A stretch of DNA of 18,113 nucleotides, from contig JAFADP010000165.1 in NCBI GenBank assembly GCA_023424785.1, positions 1-18,113 of the forward strand. Direction: 5' to 3'. Of the stretch, positions 1-8,634 are shown piece by piece. This DNA is from Bacillota bacterium (lineage in GTDB: Bacteria > Bacillota > Clostridia > Clostridiales > Clostridiaceae). A program made the position numbers and the translations under genes. Below the pieces are notes generated by a model. That model was not told the DNA's origin. It made no database searches and saw only the letters and a program-made list of their open reading frames with translations. Every line of letters starts with the position of its first letter. Position 1 is the stretch's first letter.

Positions 1-2453
1 CAAGTGAAATATTATGTATTACTTTTACTAATAAGGCTTGTAGAGAAATGGAAGAAAGAATTGAAGAAGCTTTAGGAAAAGATGCAAAACATATTACAAT
101 AAAAACATTTCATTCTTTTTGTCTTCAAATAATAAAAGAAAATGCAAAAAGAGGTACAGATATATTTACAGATTTTATTGTGTTAGATGAAGATGACTCG
201 AAAGAAGTTATAAGAGGAATAAATAAGAAAAATTATAACTTAAGTATTTTATATAATTTTATAAGTAAAGTAAAAGAGTATAGAATTAAGCTTAATTATC
301 TTACTGAAAATGCTAGTGAAGATTATAAGAATGTAATAATAGAATTATTCTCAAATTATGAAGATGAAATTAATGATCTCTGTAGAGAAAAAATAAATAA
401 TAGATTTCAAGTTAATTATGAATTAAAAAAGGTATTAAAGGATTTTGGATATGTGCTTGTAAATAAGTATAATTTAGAACTTAAAAAAAATCATATGTTA
501 GATTTTAGTGACTTAATTATAGAGGCTAAAAAGCTTTTTGATAATGATGACATTGTAAGCAATTATGCCTCAAAATATAAGTATATAAATATTGATGAGA
601 TTCAAGATACTAGTATTGTTGAATATAAAATAATTGAAAAGATATTTTCAAAAAATAATGTTTTACTATGTGGAGATAAATTTCAAACTATATATGAGTG
701 GAGGGGATCCCATCCTAATGAAATACAAAAAGAATATATGAAATTTAATCCTGTAACTATAAAGTTTAATAAAAATTATAGAGCAACTAAGATGCTTACA
801 GAGGCTTCTTTAAGTTTTCTTGAGAACACATTTAGTAATGAATATAAAGATTTATATAGTGAACCAATAAATGCTTTTAGTAGTGAATTAGGAGAAAAAA
901 TAACATATCATGTATCTAGTAGTAGAAGAGATGAAGCAATTTGGATAAAGAAAACTATTGATAATCTATATTATATGGGAAAAAATCCGGGAAGAATTTG
1001 TATTTTAACTAGAGATAATAGATTAAATATAGAACTTAGTCAGTATTTGAAAAGTAATAATACAAATTCTAATTTTGAATTTGTTCTTGTAGATGAATAT
1101 AAATTTTTTAGAAGACAAGAAATTAAAGATGTAGTTTCATTTCTAAAATTAATTATAAATCCAAATGATTCAATAAGTTTAAAGAGAATAATAAAGAGAT
1201 TTCCAACGGGAATAGGAGAGTTAACTATTAAAAAGATTGAAAGTGATCAATATAAAAATATAGGTATAAAGCTAAGTGATTATATTTATCCAAAACTTTA
1301 TGGAGAATACTTTTCACAGTTAGTAGATGATTTTCACAGCAATACTCCAATGGTTATTTTTGATGTAGAAAGTACAGGAGTAGATGTTACAGAAGATGAA
1401 ATAATACAAATAGCAGCTATAAAAATAAATAATAAGGGTGAAATAATAGATACTTTTGAAAAATTTATTAAACCTAATAAACCTGTAGGAAAATCTTATA
1501 TTGTTCATGGTTTTAGTGATAAATTTTTAAGTGAAAATGGAGAAAATAAAGAAAAAGTCTTTAAAGAATTTATAGATTTTTCAAAGAACTTATTAATAAT
1601 AGGTCATAATGTTCAATATGATATAAGTATTTTAAGTAGTGAATTTGAAAGACTTAATATCAAGAGGCCAGAATTTAAGGGGGTATATGATACCCTAGAT
1701 ATTTATAGAAGATTCTATCCTAATTTACCTAATCATAAATTAGAAACTTTAAGTAAGTTATTTCCTGTAAAGCATAAGCCATCTCATAATGCATTAGATG
1801 ATGTAAAAGCTACAGCATATTTATTGACTTATGCCATAAATGAGAAGATAAAAGGGACAACTATGGAAAGAATAGCTTTTATGGGAGAGGATATATCAAA
1901 ATTTAAGAGTATATCAAAGGATTTATATAACTTAGTTAATATAAGTAAAAATATGAGACCATATGAAATAGTGGAGTATATAGTTAATAATTTTAATTTT
2001 AATAATATATACCCAAAAGAAGAAAGAGAAGATAAGTTTAAGAGAATAGAAGACTTTAGAGATTTTTTAAGAAAATATGATAAGGGTGAAAAAAATAATA
2101 GAGATGCTTTAATAGAAATTATAAATTTAACGGCATTGTCTAATGGTGAGTTAGAAGAACTTATGCTAGAAAGAGATGGAAAAGTTAAAATACCTATAAT
2201 TACAGTTCATCAAGCTAAAGGATTAGAATATAATACAGTTTTTATAGCTGGACTTGAAGAAGGTAAGTTCCCAAGTTATAGAAGTATAAGGAGCGGAAAT
2301 ATATGTGAAGAACAAAGATTATTTTATGTTGCAATAACAAGAGCTAAAGAACGATTATTTTTATCTCATACAAGTATAAGTACTAATGGTAGATATGAAG
2401 ATCCAAGTGAATTTATTCAAAATATACCTCAAAAATATATACTGATAAGTTAA
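1..2453 (+). CDS. UvrD/PcrA-like superfamily 1 helicase with inserted DnaQ-type 3'-5' exonuclease domain (5' partial)
   Basis: The reading frame is open from base 3. The codons before the Met at 48 encode ILCITFTNKACRE, which is helicase motif Ia, so 48 is internal and the true start and Walker A lie outside the window. Counting from Met48, visible helicase motifs are TFHSF (Ib), DEIQD at 183-187 (Walker B), GDKFQTIYEWRG (III), NYR (IV), VHQAKGLEY near 719-727 (V) and VAITRAKERL at 761-770 (VI). Between them lies a DEDDh exonuclease: D439 and E441, D525 in GHNVQYD, H580 and D585. All five catalytic positions are present. The exonuclease interrupts the region corresponding to subdomain 2B of UvrD. 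From the families, a 3'-5' DNA translocase/helicase coupled to a 3'-5' exonuclease acting in DNA repair or end processing is expected; the actual substrate is unknown. No clear terminator follows it. Confidence 0.9.
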   Translation, partial: SEILCITFTNKACREMEERIEEALGKDAKHITIKTFHSFCLQIIKENAKRGTDIFTDFIVLDEDDSKEVIRGINKKNYNLSILYNFISKVKEYRIKLNYLTENASEDYKNVIIELFSNYEDEINDLCREKINNRFQVNYELKKVLKDFGYVLVNKYNLELKKNHMLDFSDLIIEAKKLFDNDDIVSNYASKYKYINIDEIQDTSIVEYKIIEKIFSKNNVLLCGDKFQTIYEWRGSHPNEIQKEYMKFNPVTIKFNKNYRATKMLTEASLSFLENTFSNEYKDLYSEPINAFSSELGEKITYHVSSSRRDEAIWIKKTIDNLYYMGKNPGRICILTRDNRLNIELSQYLKSNNTNSNFEFVLVDEYKFFRRQEIKDVVSFLKLIINPNDSISLKRIIKRFPTGIGELTIKKIESDQYKNIGIKLSDYIYPKLYGEYFSQLVDDFHSNTPMVIFDVESTGVDVTEDEIIQIAAIKINNKGEIIDTFEKFIKPNKPVGKSYIVHGFSDKFLSENGENKEKVFKEFIDFSKNLLIIGHNVQYDISILSSEFERLNIKRPEFKGVYDTLDIYRRFYPNLPNHKLETLSKLFPVKHKPSHNALDDVKATAYLLTYAINEKIKGTTMERIAFMGEDISKFKSISKDLYNLVNISKNMRPYEIVEYIVNNFNFNNIYPKEEREDKFKRIEDFRDFLRKYDKGEKNNRDALIEIINLTALSNGELEELMLERDGKVKIPIITVHQAKGLEYNTVFIAGLEEGKFPSYRSIRSGNICEEQRLFYVAITRAKERLFLSHTSISTNGRYEDPSEFIQNIPQKYILIS

Positions 2454-2493
2454 GTATTATGTGATTAAATAAAGGTATAGTATAAATTTAATC

Positions 2494-2523
2494 TGTACAA
2501 TTTTTTATTTTATTATGTATAAT
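2494..2523 (+). promoter_or_regulatory. Candidate promoter for miaB
   Basis: TGTACA at 2494-2499 (4 of 6 matches to the -35 consensus) is followed after 18 bases by a perfect TATAAT at 2518-2523. A second TATAAT lies at 2532-2537 without a clear -35. Both are 30-50 bases upstream of the miaB start. In DNA this AT-rich, chance -10 matches are common, so the assignment is tentative. Confidence 0.4.
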
Positions 2524-2568
2524 TGTTGTGCTATAATGTATAGAGAATTTTTTTATAAGGAGAAAAAG

Positions 2569-3915
2569 ATGAAAAAGAGAGTAATAGATCATGAAAATAA
2601 TAAAACTTTCTTTATTATGACATATGGATGTCAAATGAATGAGGAAGATTCAGAGAAATTATCTGGTATGCTTAAGTCTATTGGTTATTCAAGAACTGAA
2701 GTTAGAGATGAAGCATCTATTATTATATTCAATACATGTTGTGTTAGAGAAAATGCAGAAAATAAAGTTTATGGAAACTTAGGGGATTTAAAAAAGCTTA
2801 AGAAAAAGAATCCTAATTTAGTAATTGCTATATGTGGTTGTATGATGCAACAACAAGGAATGGCTGATAAGATTTTAAAGATGTTCCCTTATGTTGATAT
2901 TATATTTGGAACTCACAATTCATATAAGTTCCCAGAATATTTAAATAGAGTAAAAACAGAAGGAGTACAAGTTAAAGAAATCTTAGATAAAGAAACTAAA
3001 ATAGTTGAAGGTATTCCAGTAGATAGAGAAAGCTCTGTAAAAGCATTTGTTACTATAATGTATGGATGTAATAATTTCTGTACATATTGTATAGTTCCTT
3101 ATGTAAGAGGAAGAGAAAGAAGTAGAAAATCTGAAGATATAGTTAAAGAAATTAAAGATTTAGTTTCAAAGGGATATAAAGAAGTAACTTTACTTGGTCA
3201 AAATGTTAACTCTTACGGGTTAGGACTAGAAGAAGATATTAATTTTGCAAAGCTTCTAAGAAAAGTTAATGAAATAGAAGGACTTGAAAGAATAAGATTT
3301 ATGTCTTCTCATCCTAAGGATTTAACAGATGAAGTTATAATGGCTGTTAAGGAATGTGATAAGGTATGTGAACAAATTCACCTTCCAGTACAAAGTGGAT
3401 CAAATGATATGCTTAAGGTAATGAATAGACGTTATACAAGAGAAAAATACTTAGAAGTAATGAATAAAATAAAAGAAGAAATTCCAGGATGTGCAATAAC
3501 TACAGATATAATTGTTGGATTCCCAGGAGAAACTGAAGAAGATATCCAAGATACTATTGATTTAGTTAAGGAAGTTGGATATGATTCTGCATTTACATTT
3601 ATTTATTCAAGAAGAAACCACACTCCAGCAGATAAGATGGAAAATCAAATAGCTGAAGATGTAAAACATGAAAGATTTAATAGATTAGTTGAAGCTGTAA
3701 ATGATAGTGTTGTAAAAATAAATAAATCTTATGAAGGAAAAGTAGTAGAAGTTTTAGTTGAAGGACCAAGCAAAAATGATGAAACTAAGCTAATGGGAAG
3801 AACAAGAACTGGTAAGCTTGTTAACTTTGCAGGTGATGAAAGTTTAGTTGGAAAGCTAGTAAATGTAAAGATTTATAGAGCTCAACCATTCTCATTACTT
3901 GGAGAAATTGAATAA
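2569..3915 (+). CDS. miaB: tRNA-2-methylthio-N6-dimethylallyladenosine37 synthase MiaB
   Basis: Radical SAM methylthiotransferase that converts i6A37 to ms2i6A37 in tRNAs reading UNN codons. The start is placed at ATG 2569 because AAGGAG (2557-2562) lies 6 bases upstream; the frame extends further 5' to 2515 but without a ribosome site. The 448-residue length fits the family. The N-terminal UPF0004 domain carries the three auxiliary-cluster cysteines C21, C57 and C91. The radical SAM CxxxCxxC motif is C167, C171 and C174. A C-terminal TRAM domain begins near the YEGKVVEVLVEG segment. The spacing of the six cysteines matches the known MiaB pattern, which argues for MiaB rather than MtaB or RimO. 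It supplies the step after MiaA, encoded about 9.4 kb downstream. A hairpin terminator follows. Confidence 0.97.
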   Translation: MKKRVIDHENNKTFFIMTYGCQMNEEDSEKLSGMLKSIGYSRTEVRDEASIIIFNTCCVRENAENKVYGNLGDLKKLKKKNPNLVIAICGCMMQQQGMADKILKMFPYVDIIFGTHNSYKFPEYLNRVKTEGVQVKEILDKETKIVEGIPVDRESSVKAFVTIMYGCNNFCTYCIVPYVRGRERSRKSEDIVKEIKDLVSKGYKEVTLLGQNVNSYGLGLEEDINFAKLLRKVNEIEGLERIRFMSSHPKDLTDEVIMAVKECDKVCEQIHLPVQSGSNDMLKVMNRRYTREKYLEVMNKIKEEIPGCAITTDIIVGFPGETEEDIQDTIDLVKEVGYDSAFTFIYSRRNHTPADKMENQIAEDVKHERFNRLVEAVNDSVVKINKSYEGKVVEVLVEGPSKNDETKLMGRTRTGKLVNFAGDESLVGKLVNVKIYRAQPFSLLGEIE

Positions 3916-3925
3916 TTTAAATAAT

Positions 3926-3962
3926 AAGGCTATAATCTAAATAAAAGATTATAGCTTTTATT
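3926..3962 (+). terminator. Rho-independent terminator after miaB
   Basis: A 13-pair stem (3926-3938 with 3946-3958, one G-U pair) with a 7-base loop is followed by TTTTATTT. It separates miaB from the phosphatase gene. Confidence 0.75.
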
Positions 3963-3984
3963 TCACACTTTTATAGGATGGGTG

Positions 3985-4863
3985 ATGTATTTGAAAAAAA
4001 GATATTATTTGGGGATAATAGTAACATTCATACTTGGTGTAATTCTTGGAGCTAATTTAGGAAGAGAAAATAATAGAGTTTCAGATACTAAGAGTGATGA
4101 AAATACTATGTTGTTAAAAACTGAAAGTTACGAAGATGGAAAGGCTTCAGGAATTCAATGGTTAATTAATTCTGGAGAGGCTAAGGCTTTAAGATATCAA
4201 ACTTATAATATAGCTACAGAAAGAATAAAACAATTAGCTAAAGAGCATGAAGGTGAAGAAAACCTAGCAGTTATATTAGATATTGATGAAACTGTATTAA
4301 ATAATAACTATTATTTAGCTAAAAAATTTTTAGGTTATGATGATTTTAAAGATATGAGTTTTTCAGAGTGGTTTAGAGAAGAAAGTTCAACTTTAATAGA
4401 GGGAGCAAAAAGTTTTTTAAATACAGCAAATGAACTTGGAATTAAAATTTTTTATGTAACAAACAGAAGTTATGAGGTAGAAGAAGAAAGTATTAATAAT
4501 TTACTTAAATTTAATTTGCCTTATGCAGATGAAGAACATGTTCTTACTGCAAATGAAACATCTGATAAAATATTTAGAATAGATAGTATAAGAGAAAATC
4601 ATAATGTATTAATGTATTTAGGCGATAATTTGGGAGATTTTCCAGAAGAATTTTACCATAAGAGTAATGAAGAAAGAAGTGAAATAGTAGATAATATATA
4701 TGATAAGTTTGGAACACAGTATTTTATACTTCCAAATACCATTTATGGAGATTGGGATAAAGCAATTTATGATTATGATAATTCTAAAAGTGATGAAGAA
4801 TTAATCAGATTAAGAATTGAGGCTATAGATAATTATTGTAATAAAGCTAAAATTGAAAATTAA
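3985..4863 (+). CDS. Membrane-anchored HAD-superfamily acid phosphatase (class B / e(P4) 5'-nucleotidase-like)
   Basis: Counting from ATG 3985, the HAD nucleophile motif is D99-I-D101-E-T, the second motif is VTNRS (158-162), and the acidic motif is GDNLGDF (213-219), a signature of the e(P4)-type acid phosphatase family. These enzymes hydrolyse phosphomonoesters, often nucleotides, outside the cytoplasm. The N-terminus is KKR followed by about 17 hydrophobic residues, giving a signal peptide or anchor. No lipobox cysteine is present, unlike e(P4) lipoproteins, so a transmembrane anchor is inferred. The start is uncertain: GTG 3982, ATG 3985 (AGGA 6 bases upstream) and TTG 3991 (GGTGAT 4 bases upstream) all give the same hydrophobic segment. 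It lies 16 bases before the SNF2 gene and is probably cotranscribed with it. No clear promoter was found between it and the miaB terminator. Confidence 0.85.
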   Translation: MYLKKRYYLGIIVTFILGVILGANLGRENNRVSDTKSDENTMLLKTESYEDGKASGIQWLINSGEAKALRYQTYNIATERIKQLAKEHEGEENLAVILDIDETVLNNNYYLAKKFLGYDDFKDMSFSEWFREESSTLIEGAKSFLNTANELGIKIFYVTNRSYEVEEESINNLLKFNLPYADEEHVLTANETSDKIFRIDSIRENHNVLMYLGDNLGDFPEEFYHKSNEERSEIVDNIYDKFGTQYFILPNTIYGDWDKAIYDYDNSKSDEELIRLRIEAIDNYCNKAKIEN

Positions 4864-4879
4864 TAAGAGAGGAATAATT

Positions 4880-7800
4880 ATGTTAAGACAGGTACTTTTG
4901 AATAAATTTAAAAAGAATACTAGTACTAAAAATGAAAGAGATGGAGAAAGAATTTGGAAGAATGATCTTATTTCAGACTTAAGTTATGAAGGGGTTGGAA
5001 GTAAGGTTGTCTTAACAAGTTCTGTTATTTCAGAAGATTTATTTAATCAATATTCGTGTAAAATTGATATAAATAAAAATGTAAAAGATTTAGAATTTTC
5101 TCATTGTACCTGTGATGATTTTGAAAAAAATTCTTTTAAAAAAGAAAACTATTGTTGTAAACATATAGTTGCTACTTTTTATAAGTTTTTAAATATGCTA
5201 GATGAAGATGAAACATTAGGATTATCTTTAGGATTAAGTGAGAAGAAAAGGGAAATTATTAAAGCATCACAAAGTTCAGTTTTAGATTTCTTATTAAAGG
5301 ATAATTCTAAAAAAGAAAACCTTAAATTTGAAGTTATATTAAATAAGTGTAGTTGGAATGATAAAATAAGCGCTCAATTTAAAATAGGACTTGAGAGTAT
5401 GAAGTCAAGTAAACTTTATGCCTTAAAAGATATTAATGCTTTTCTTATAGCATATTATAATAAAATATCTCTGCCTTATGGTAAGGACTTTGTATTTAAT
5501 ATAAAGGAACAAAGACTTAAACCTAAGGACAAGAAGCTTATAAAGTTTATTGAAATGATTGTAGATTTAGATAAAGGTTCTTATAAAAGAAGTGATGAAA
5601 AATATATTAGTGGAAAGACACTAAACATGCCACAATCATTATTAAAAGAGTTTTTATTAACAATAAGTAATAATAGGATTTATTTAGGTGAAGGCTTTTA
5701 TTCAAGGCAAATAGAAACGGAAATTGTTAAAGATAAGGTGCCTATTCCTATGAATATAAAAGATTTAAATGATATTATAAAGCTTGAAGCTCCAAGGGGG
5801 GTACCTAAAGCATTAAGTAGTAGTGAGGATGTATTTTTATATGACACTTTAATATATATACCTCCAGATGAACAACTAGAGACCTTAATGCCATACATAG
5901 AAGTATTTAGCCATGGTAATTCAGTATTTTTCTCAAAAGAAGAAGAGGAAAGAATTTTAAAAGAATTAATTCCATCAATGCATAAGCTTACAAATGATAT
6001 AGAACTTAGTCCTTCTTTAAGTAATAAAATAGTAATAGCAAAGCCAGAATTTAAGTTTTATTTTGATAAAGAGGAGTATATTTATTTAAAATTAAAGCTT
6101 GTATATGATAATTGTGAATTTGATTACTTTGATAATTATACTAAAAAAATAATATATAGAGATTATGAAAAAGAAAGTAAAGTTATTGAAAAACTAAGGG
6201 AGTTAGGTTTTGAAGAAGTAGATGAGAAGTTTGTATTCTTAAAAAATGATGATTATATATTTAACTTTTTTAAGAAGGATATTTTAGAACTTCATGTATT
6301 AGGAGAAGTATATTATTCTGAAAGATTTACTGGAATTAAAGCAATAAACTCAAAGAGTTTTAGTGGAGAAGTTAGAAAGGGCAAATATGATTACTTTGAG
6401 TTTAAGTTTTCTATTAAAGATATACCTGAAGAAGAGATAAATAATATTCTTAGAGCATTTAGAGATAGTAAAAAATATTATAAGTTAAATAGTGGTGAAT
6501 TTTTAGATTTAGAAGAAATTGAACTTAAGAAGTTTTTAAAGCTTTTAGATGCTCTTGAGGGAGAAGAGAAAATAGAAGGAAATAGTGTTTGCTTTAAGAA
6601 GAATAAAGGTGTATATTTAGAAAATTATATAGAAGATGAAAAAATAAAATATATTAAAGGAAGAAAAGAAATTAAAGAATTAAAAAATACCATATATAAT
6701 TTAAAAGATGTTGAGTTTAATGTTCCAAGTACATTAAAAGGTGTATTAAGAAACTATCAAGTTAATGGATTTAATTGGTTTAATACATTAGATTACCTAG
6801 GTTTTGGAGGGGTTCTTGGAGATGAAATGGGTCTTGGAAAAACTCTTCAAACTATAAGTTTTCTATTAAGCAAGAAGGGAAGTAAAACTCTTATTGTAGC
6901 ACCTACATCTTTAATATTTAACTGGAAAAATGAATTTAAGAAATTTGCTCCTTCTATGAAAATAGGTATTATTAATACTAGCAGAGATGAAAGAGAAATA
7001 CTAATCAGTAATTATAATAAATTTGATGTTTTAATAACAACATATAATTTATGCAAGAGAGATTTAGATAAATATAAAGAAATTAATTTTGACTTTATTA
7101 TTTTAGATGAAGCTCAAAATATTAAAAATAGTCATTCTCAAAATGCTAAAGCAGTAAAAGAGATAAAAGGTAGAACTAAGTTTGCATTAACAGGTACACC
7201 TATAGAAAATTCATTAATGGAGCTATGGAGTATATTTGATTTTATAATGCCAGGATATCTTTATGATGAACAAAGATTTACTACAAGATATCATAGAAGA
7301 CTAGAAGAAGATCCTGTAATAATAGAAGAAGTTAAAAAGCTTATAAGTCCTTTTATTTTAAGAAGAACAAAGAAAGAAGTTTTAAAGGAGCTTCCAGATA
7401 AAATAGAGAAAAAGCTTGTGGTACCTATGGAAGAGGAGCAAGCAAAAGTTTATGCAGCATATGCAGAGCATGTAAAAGAGTTAATAGAGAATAAAATTAA
7501 AAATGATGAATTTAAAAGTAGTAAAATTGAAATATTATCTTATATAACAAAACTTAGACAAATTGCTATTGACCCTTCATTAGTTATGAATGATTATGAA
7601 GGGGGAAGTGGGAAAATGGATGCTTTAATAGAATTATTAGTTCAAAGCATTGAAGAAGGACATAAAATACTTTTATTCTCACAATTTACATCTGCACTTA
7701 AAAATATAGAAAAAGAATTAAAATTTAATAATATAGCGTATTCATATTTAGATGGATCAATTCCTTCGAAGAATAGAGAGAGAATAGTTGAAGAATTTAA

Positions 7801-8128
7801 AAATGGAGATAATTCAATTTTCTTAATTTCATTAAAAGCTGGAGGTACAGGACTTAATTTAACTAATGCAGATATTGTTATACATTTTGATCCATGGTGG
7901 AATCCAGCAGTTGAAGATCAAGCAAGTGATAGAGCACATAGAATTGGTCAAAAAAATGCTGTTGAAGTTATAAAGATGATATGTGAAAATTCTATAGAAG
8001 AGAAAATAGTAAATTTACAAGAAGAAAAAAGAAAATTAATTGATAAAGTTATTGATGAAGGAAATTTAACTACCTTAAATATAGATAGCCTTAGCGAGGA
8101 AGATATAATGTTCTTATTTACTAAATAA
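4880..8128 (+). CDS. SWIM-domain SNF2-family DNA-dependent ATPase (DEAD/DEAH-type helicase)
   Basis: The start is ATG 4880, with AGAGG 7 bases upstream, giving 1082 residues. A SWIM zinc motif CxCx14CxH is formed by C76, C78, C93 and H95. A long middle region follows, matching bacterial SNF2-associated proteins in position only. The C-terminal SNF2 motor has DEMGLGKT (648-655), DEAQ (743-746), LTGTPIEN, KAGGTGLNL and the arginine-finger segment DRAHRIGQ (1017-1024). Proteins of this build are common in Firmicutes. SNF2 motors translocate on double-stranded DNA and remodel protein-DNA complexes, and SWIM domains are thought to bind DNA or protein. The cellular role is not established. It follows the phosphatase by 16 bases, and a long hairpin lies after the stop. 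Confidence 0.92.
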   Translation: MLRQVLLNKFKKNTSTKNERDGERIWKNDLISDLSYEGVGSKVVLTSSVISEDLFNQYSCKIDINKNVKDLEFSHCTCDDFEKNSFKKENYCCKHIVATFYKFLNMLDEDETLGLSLGLSEKKREIIKASQSSVLDFLLKDNSKKENLKFEVILNKCSWNDKISAQFKIGLESMKSSKLYALKDINAFLIAYYNKISLPYGKDFVFNIKEQRLKPKDKKLIKFIEMIVDLDKGSYKRSDEKYISGKTLNMPQSLLKEFLLTISNNRIYLGEGFYSRQIETEIVKDKVPIPMNIKDLNDIIKLEAPRGVPKALSSSEDVFLYDTLIYIPPDEQLETLMPYIEVFSHGNSVFFSKEEEERILKELIPSMHKLTNDIELSPSLSNKIVIAKPEFKFYFDKEEYIYLKLKLVYDNCEFDYFDNYTKKIIYRDYEKESKVIEKLRELGFEEVDEKFVFLKNDDYIFNFFKKDILELHVLGEVYYSERFTGIKAINSKSFSGEVRKGKYDYFEFKFSIKDIPEEEINNILRAFRDSKKYYKLNSGEFLDLEEIELKKFLKLLDALEGEEKIEGNSVCFKKNKGVYLENYIEDEKIKYIKGRKEIKELKNTIYNLKDVEFNVPSTLKGVLRNYQVNGFNWFNTLDYLGFGGVLGDEMGLGKTLQTISFLLSKKGSKTLIVAPTSLIFNWKNEFKKFAPSMKIGIINTSRDEREILISNYNKFDVLITTYNLCKRDLDKYKEINFDFIILDEAQNIKNSHSQNAKAVKEIKGRTKFALTGTPIENSLMELWSIFDFIMPGYLYDEQRFTTRYHRRLEEDPVIIEEVKKLISPFILRRTKKEVLKELPDKIEKKLVVPMEEEQAKVYAAYAEHVKELIENKIKNDEFKSSKIEILSYITKLRQIAIDPSLVMNDYEGGSGKMDALIELLVQSIEEGHKILLFSQFTSALKNIEKELKFNNIAYSYLDGSIPSKNRERIVEEFKNGDNSIFLISLKAGGTGLNLTNADIVIHFDPWWNPAVEDQASDRAHRIGQKNAVEVIKMICENSIEEKIVNLQEEKRKLIDKVIDEGNLTTLNIDSLSEEDIMFLFTK

Positions 8129-8149
8129 GAGGTTGTTTTACTATAAAAG

Positions 8150-8191
8150 GAATGATGATGATTTATTATATGTACTAAATCTTCATCATTC
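8150..8191. terminator. Long hairpin between converging genes, probable bidirectional terminator
   Basis: Bases 8150-8165 pair with 8176-8191 in a 16-position stem with one T-T mismatch and a 10-base loop. It lies between the stop of the SNF2 gene and the stop of the minus-strand tautomerase gene. The T-run is modest on the plus side (CAATTT) and better on the minus side (CTTTTATAG). Confidence 0.6.
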
Positions 8192-8210
8192 AATTTAAAA
8201 TTAATTAAAT

Positions 8211-8555
8211 TCAGAAATTCTTTCCGTTCCACCCCCAGTTGTCCACATCTTCAAATTTTATATATATTGATTTAGATGGAATTTGCAATTCTTTTTCATA
8301 AAGATCACATATGTCCGCAGTTAATTTTTTTAGTGAGTCTTCAGTTGCACCTCCAAAAAGCTTAACTTCTACAAAAGCACCATAATCTAATTTTTTACCT
8401 TTAAAATATAATGAATATTTATCTTGAAATCCAATCATTAAGTATCTTTCAGATTTGCCTGGAATTTTATTTATTATTTTACCTAATTCTTTTTTCAAAC
8501 TTTCTTTCTTATCTTCAGAAAGAGAAATTGTTACTTTAGAGTCTATATATGGCAT
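8211..8555 (-). CDS. MIF / phenylpyruvate tautomerase-family protein
   Basis: This 114-residue protein has the length and layout of the macrophage migration inhibitory factor family. It starts MPYIDS, placing the catalytic N-terminal proline directly after Met. K34 in a GKSERY segment corresponds to the active-site lysine (K32) of mammalian MIF. A GG segment (KLFGGA) and a C-terminal YIKFEDVDNWGWNG stretch are typical. The CxxC redox motif of mammalian MIF is absent. The family catalyses keto-enol tautomerisation of phenylpyruvate-like compounds in vitro; the physiological substrate in bacteria is generally unknown. AGGAGG (complement of 8562-8567) sits 6 bases before the start. The gene is monocistronic, divergent from mutS and convergent with the SNF2 gene. 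Confidence 0.85.
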   Translation of the reverse strand: MPYIDSKVTISLSEDKKESLKKELGKIINKIPGKSERYLMIGFQDKYSLYFKGKKLDYGAFVEVKLFGGATEDSLKKLTADICDLYEKELQIPSKSIYIKFEDVDNWGWNGKNF

Positions 8556-8588
8556 ATGTTTCCTCCTGTTGTTTTTATATACTAATAT

Positions 8589-8616
8589 AGTATAAAATAT
8601 TATGAAAATATGTTAC
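8589..8616 (-). promoter_or_regulatory. Candidate promoter for the tautomerase gene
   Basis: On the minus strand GTAACA (complement of 8611-8616, 4 of 6) and TATACT (complement of 8589-8594, 5 of 6) are separated by 16 bases, and the -10 is 33 bases before the start codon. The element lies back-to-back with the mutS promoter. Confidence 0.4.
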
Positions 8617-8634
8617 TTTTTTTTAGTGTTATTA

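Noticed and set aside
1320..1508. Minus-strand frame opposite the exonuclease domain
   Set aside because: It is antisense to a catalytic domain; the Phe/Tyr/Ile-rich product is an artefact of AT-rich DNA.
2515..2568. Longer N-terminus for MiaB from ATG 2515
   Set aside because: The extra 18 residues overlap the candidate promoter, have no ribosome site and are absent from the usual MiaB length; ATG 2569 has AAGGAG at ideal spacing.
2454..2568. Terminator after the helicase gene
   Set aside because: Only weak AT pairing (around TTAAATAAAG and ATAAATTTAA); no stem with GC content followed by a T-run in a convincing arrangement.
4853..4879. Longer N-terminus for the SNF2 protein overlapping the phosphatase gene
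   Set aside because: ATG 4880 has a good ribosome site 7 bases upstream; the earlier ATG has none.
7948..8232. Minus-strand 94-codon frame overlapping the end of the SNF2 gene
   Set aside because: Most of it is antisense to the conserved SNF2 C-terminus; composition is unlike a protein and no ribosome site precedes it.
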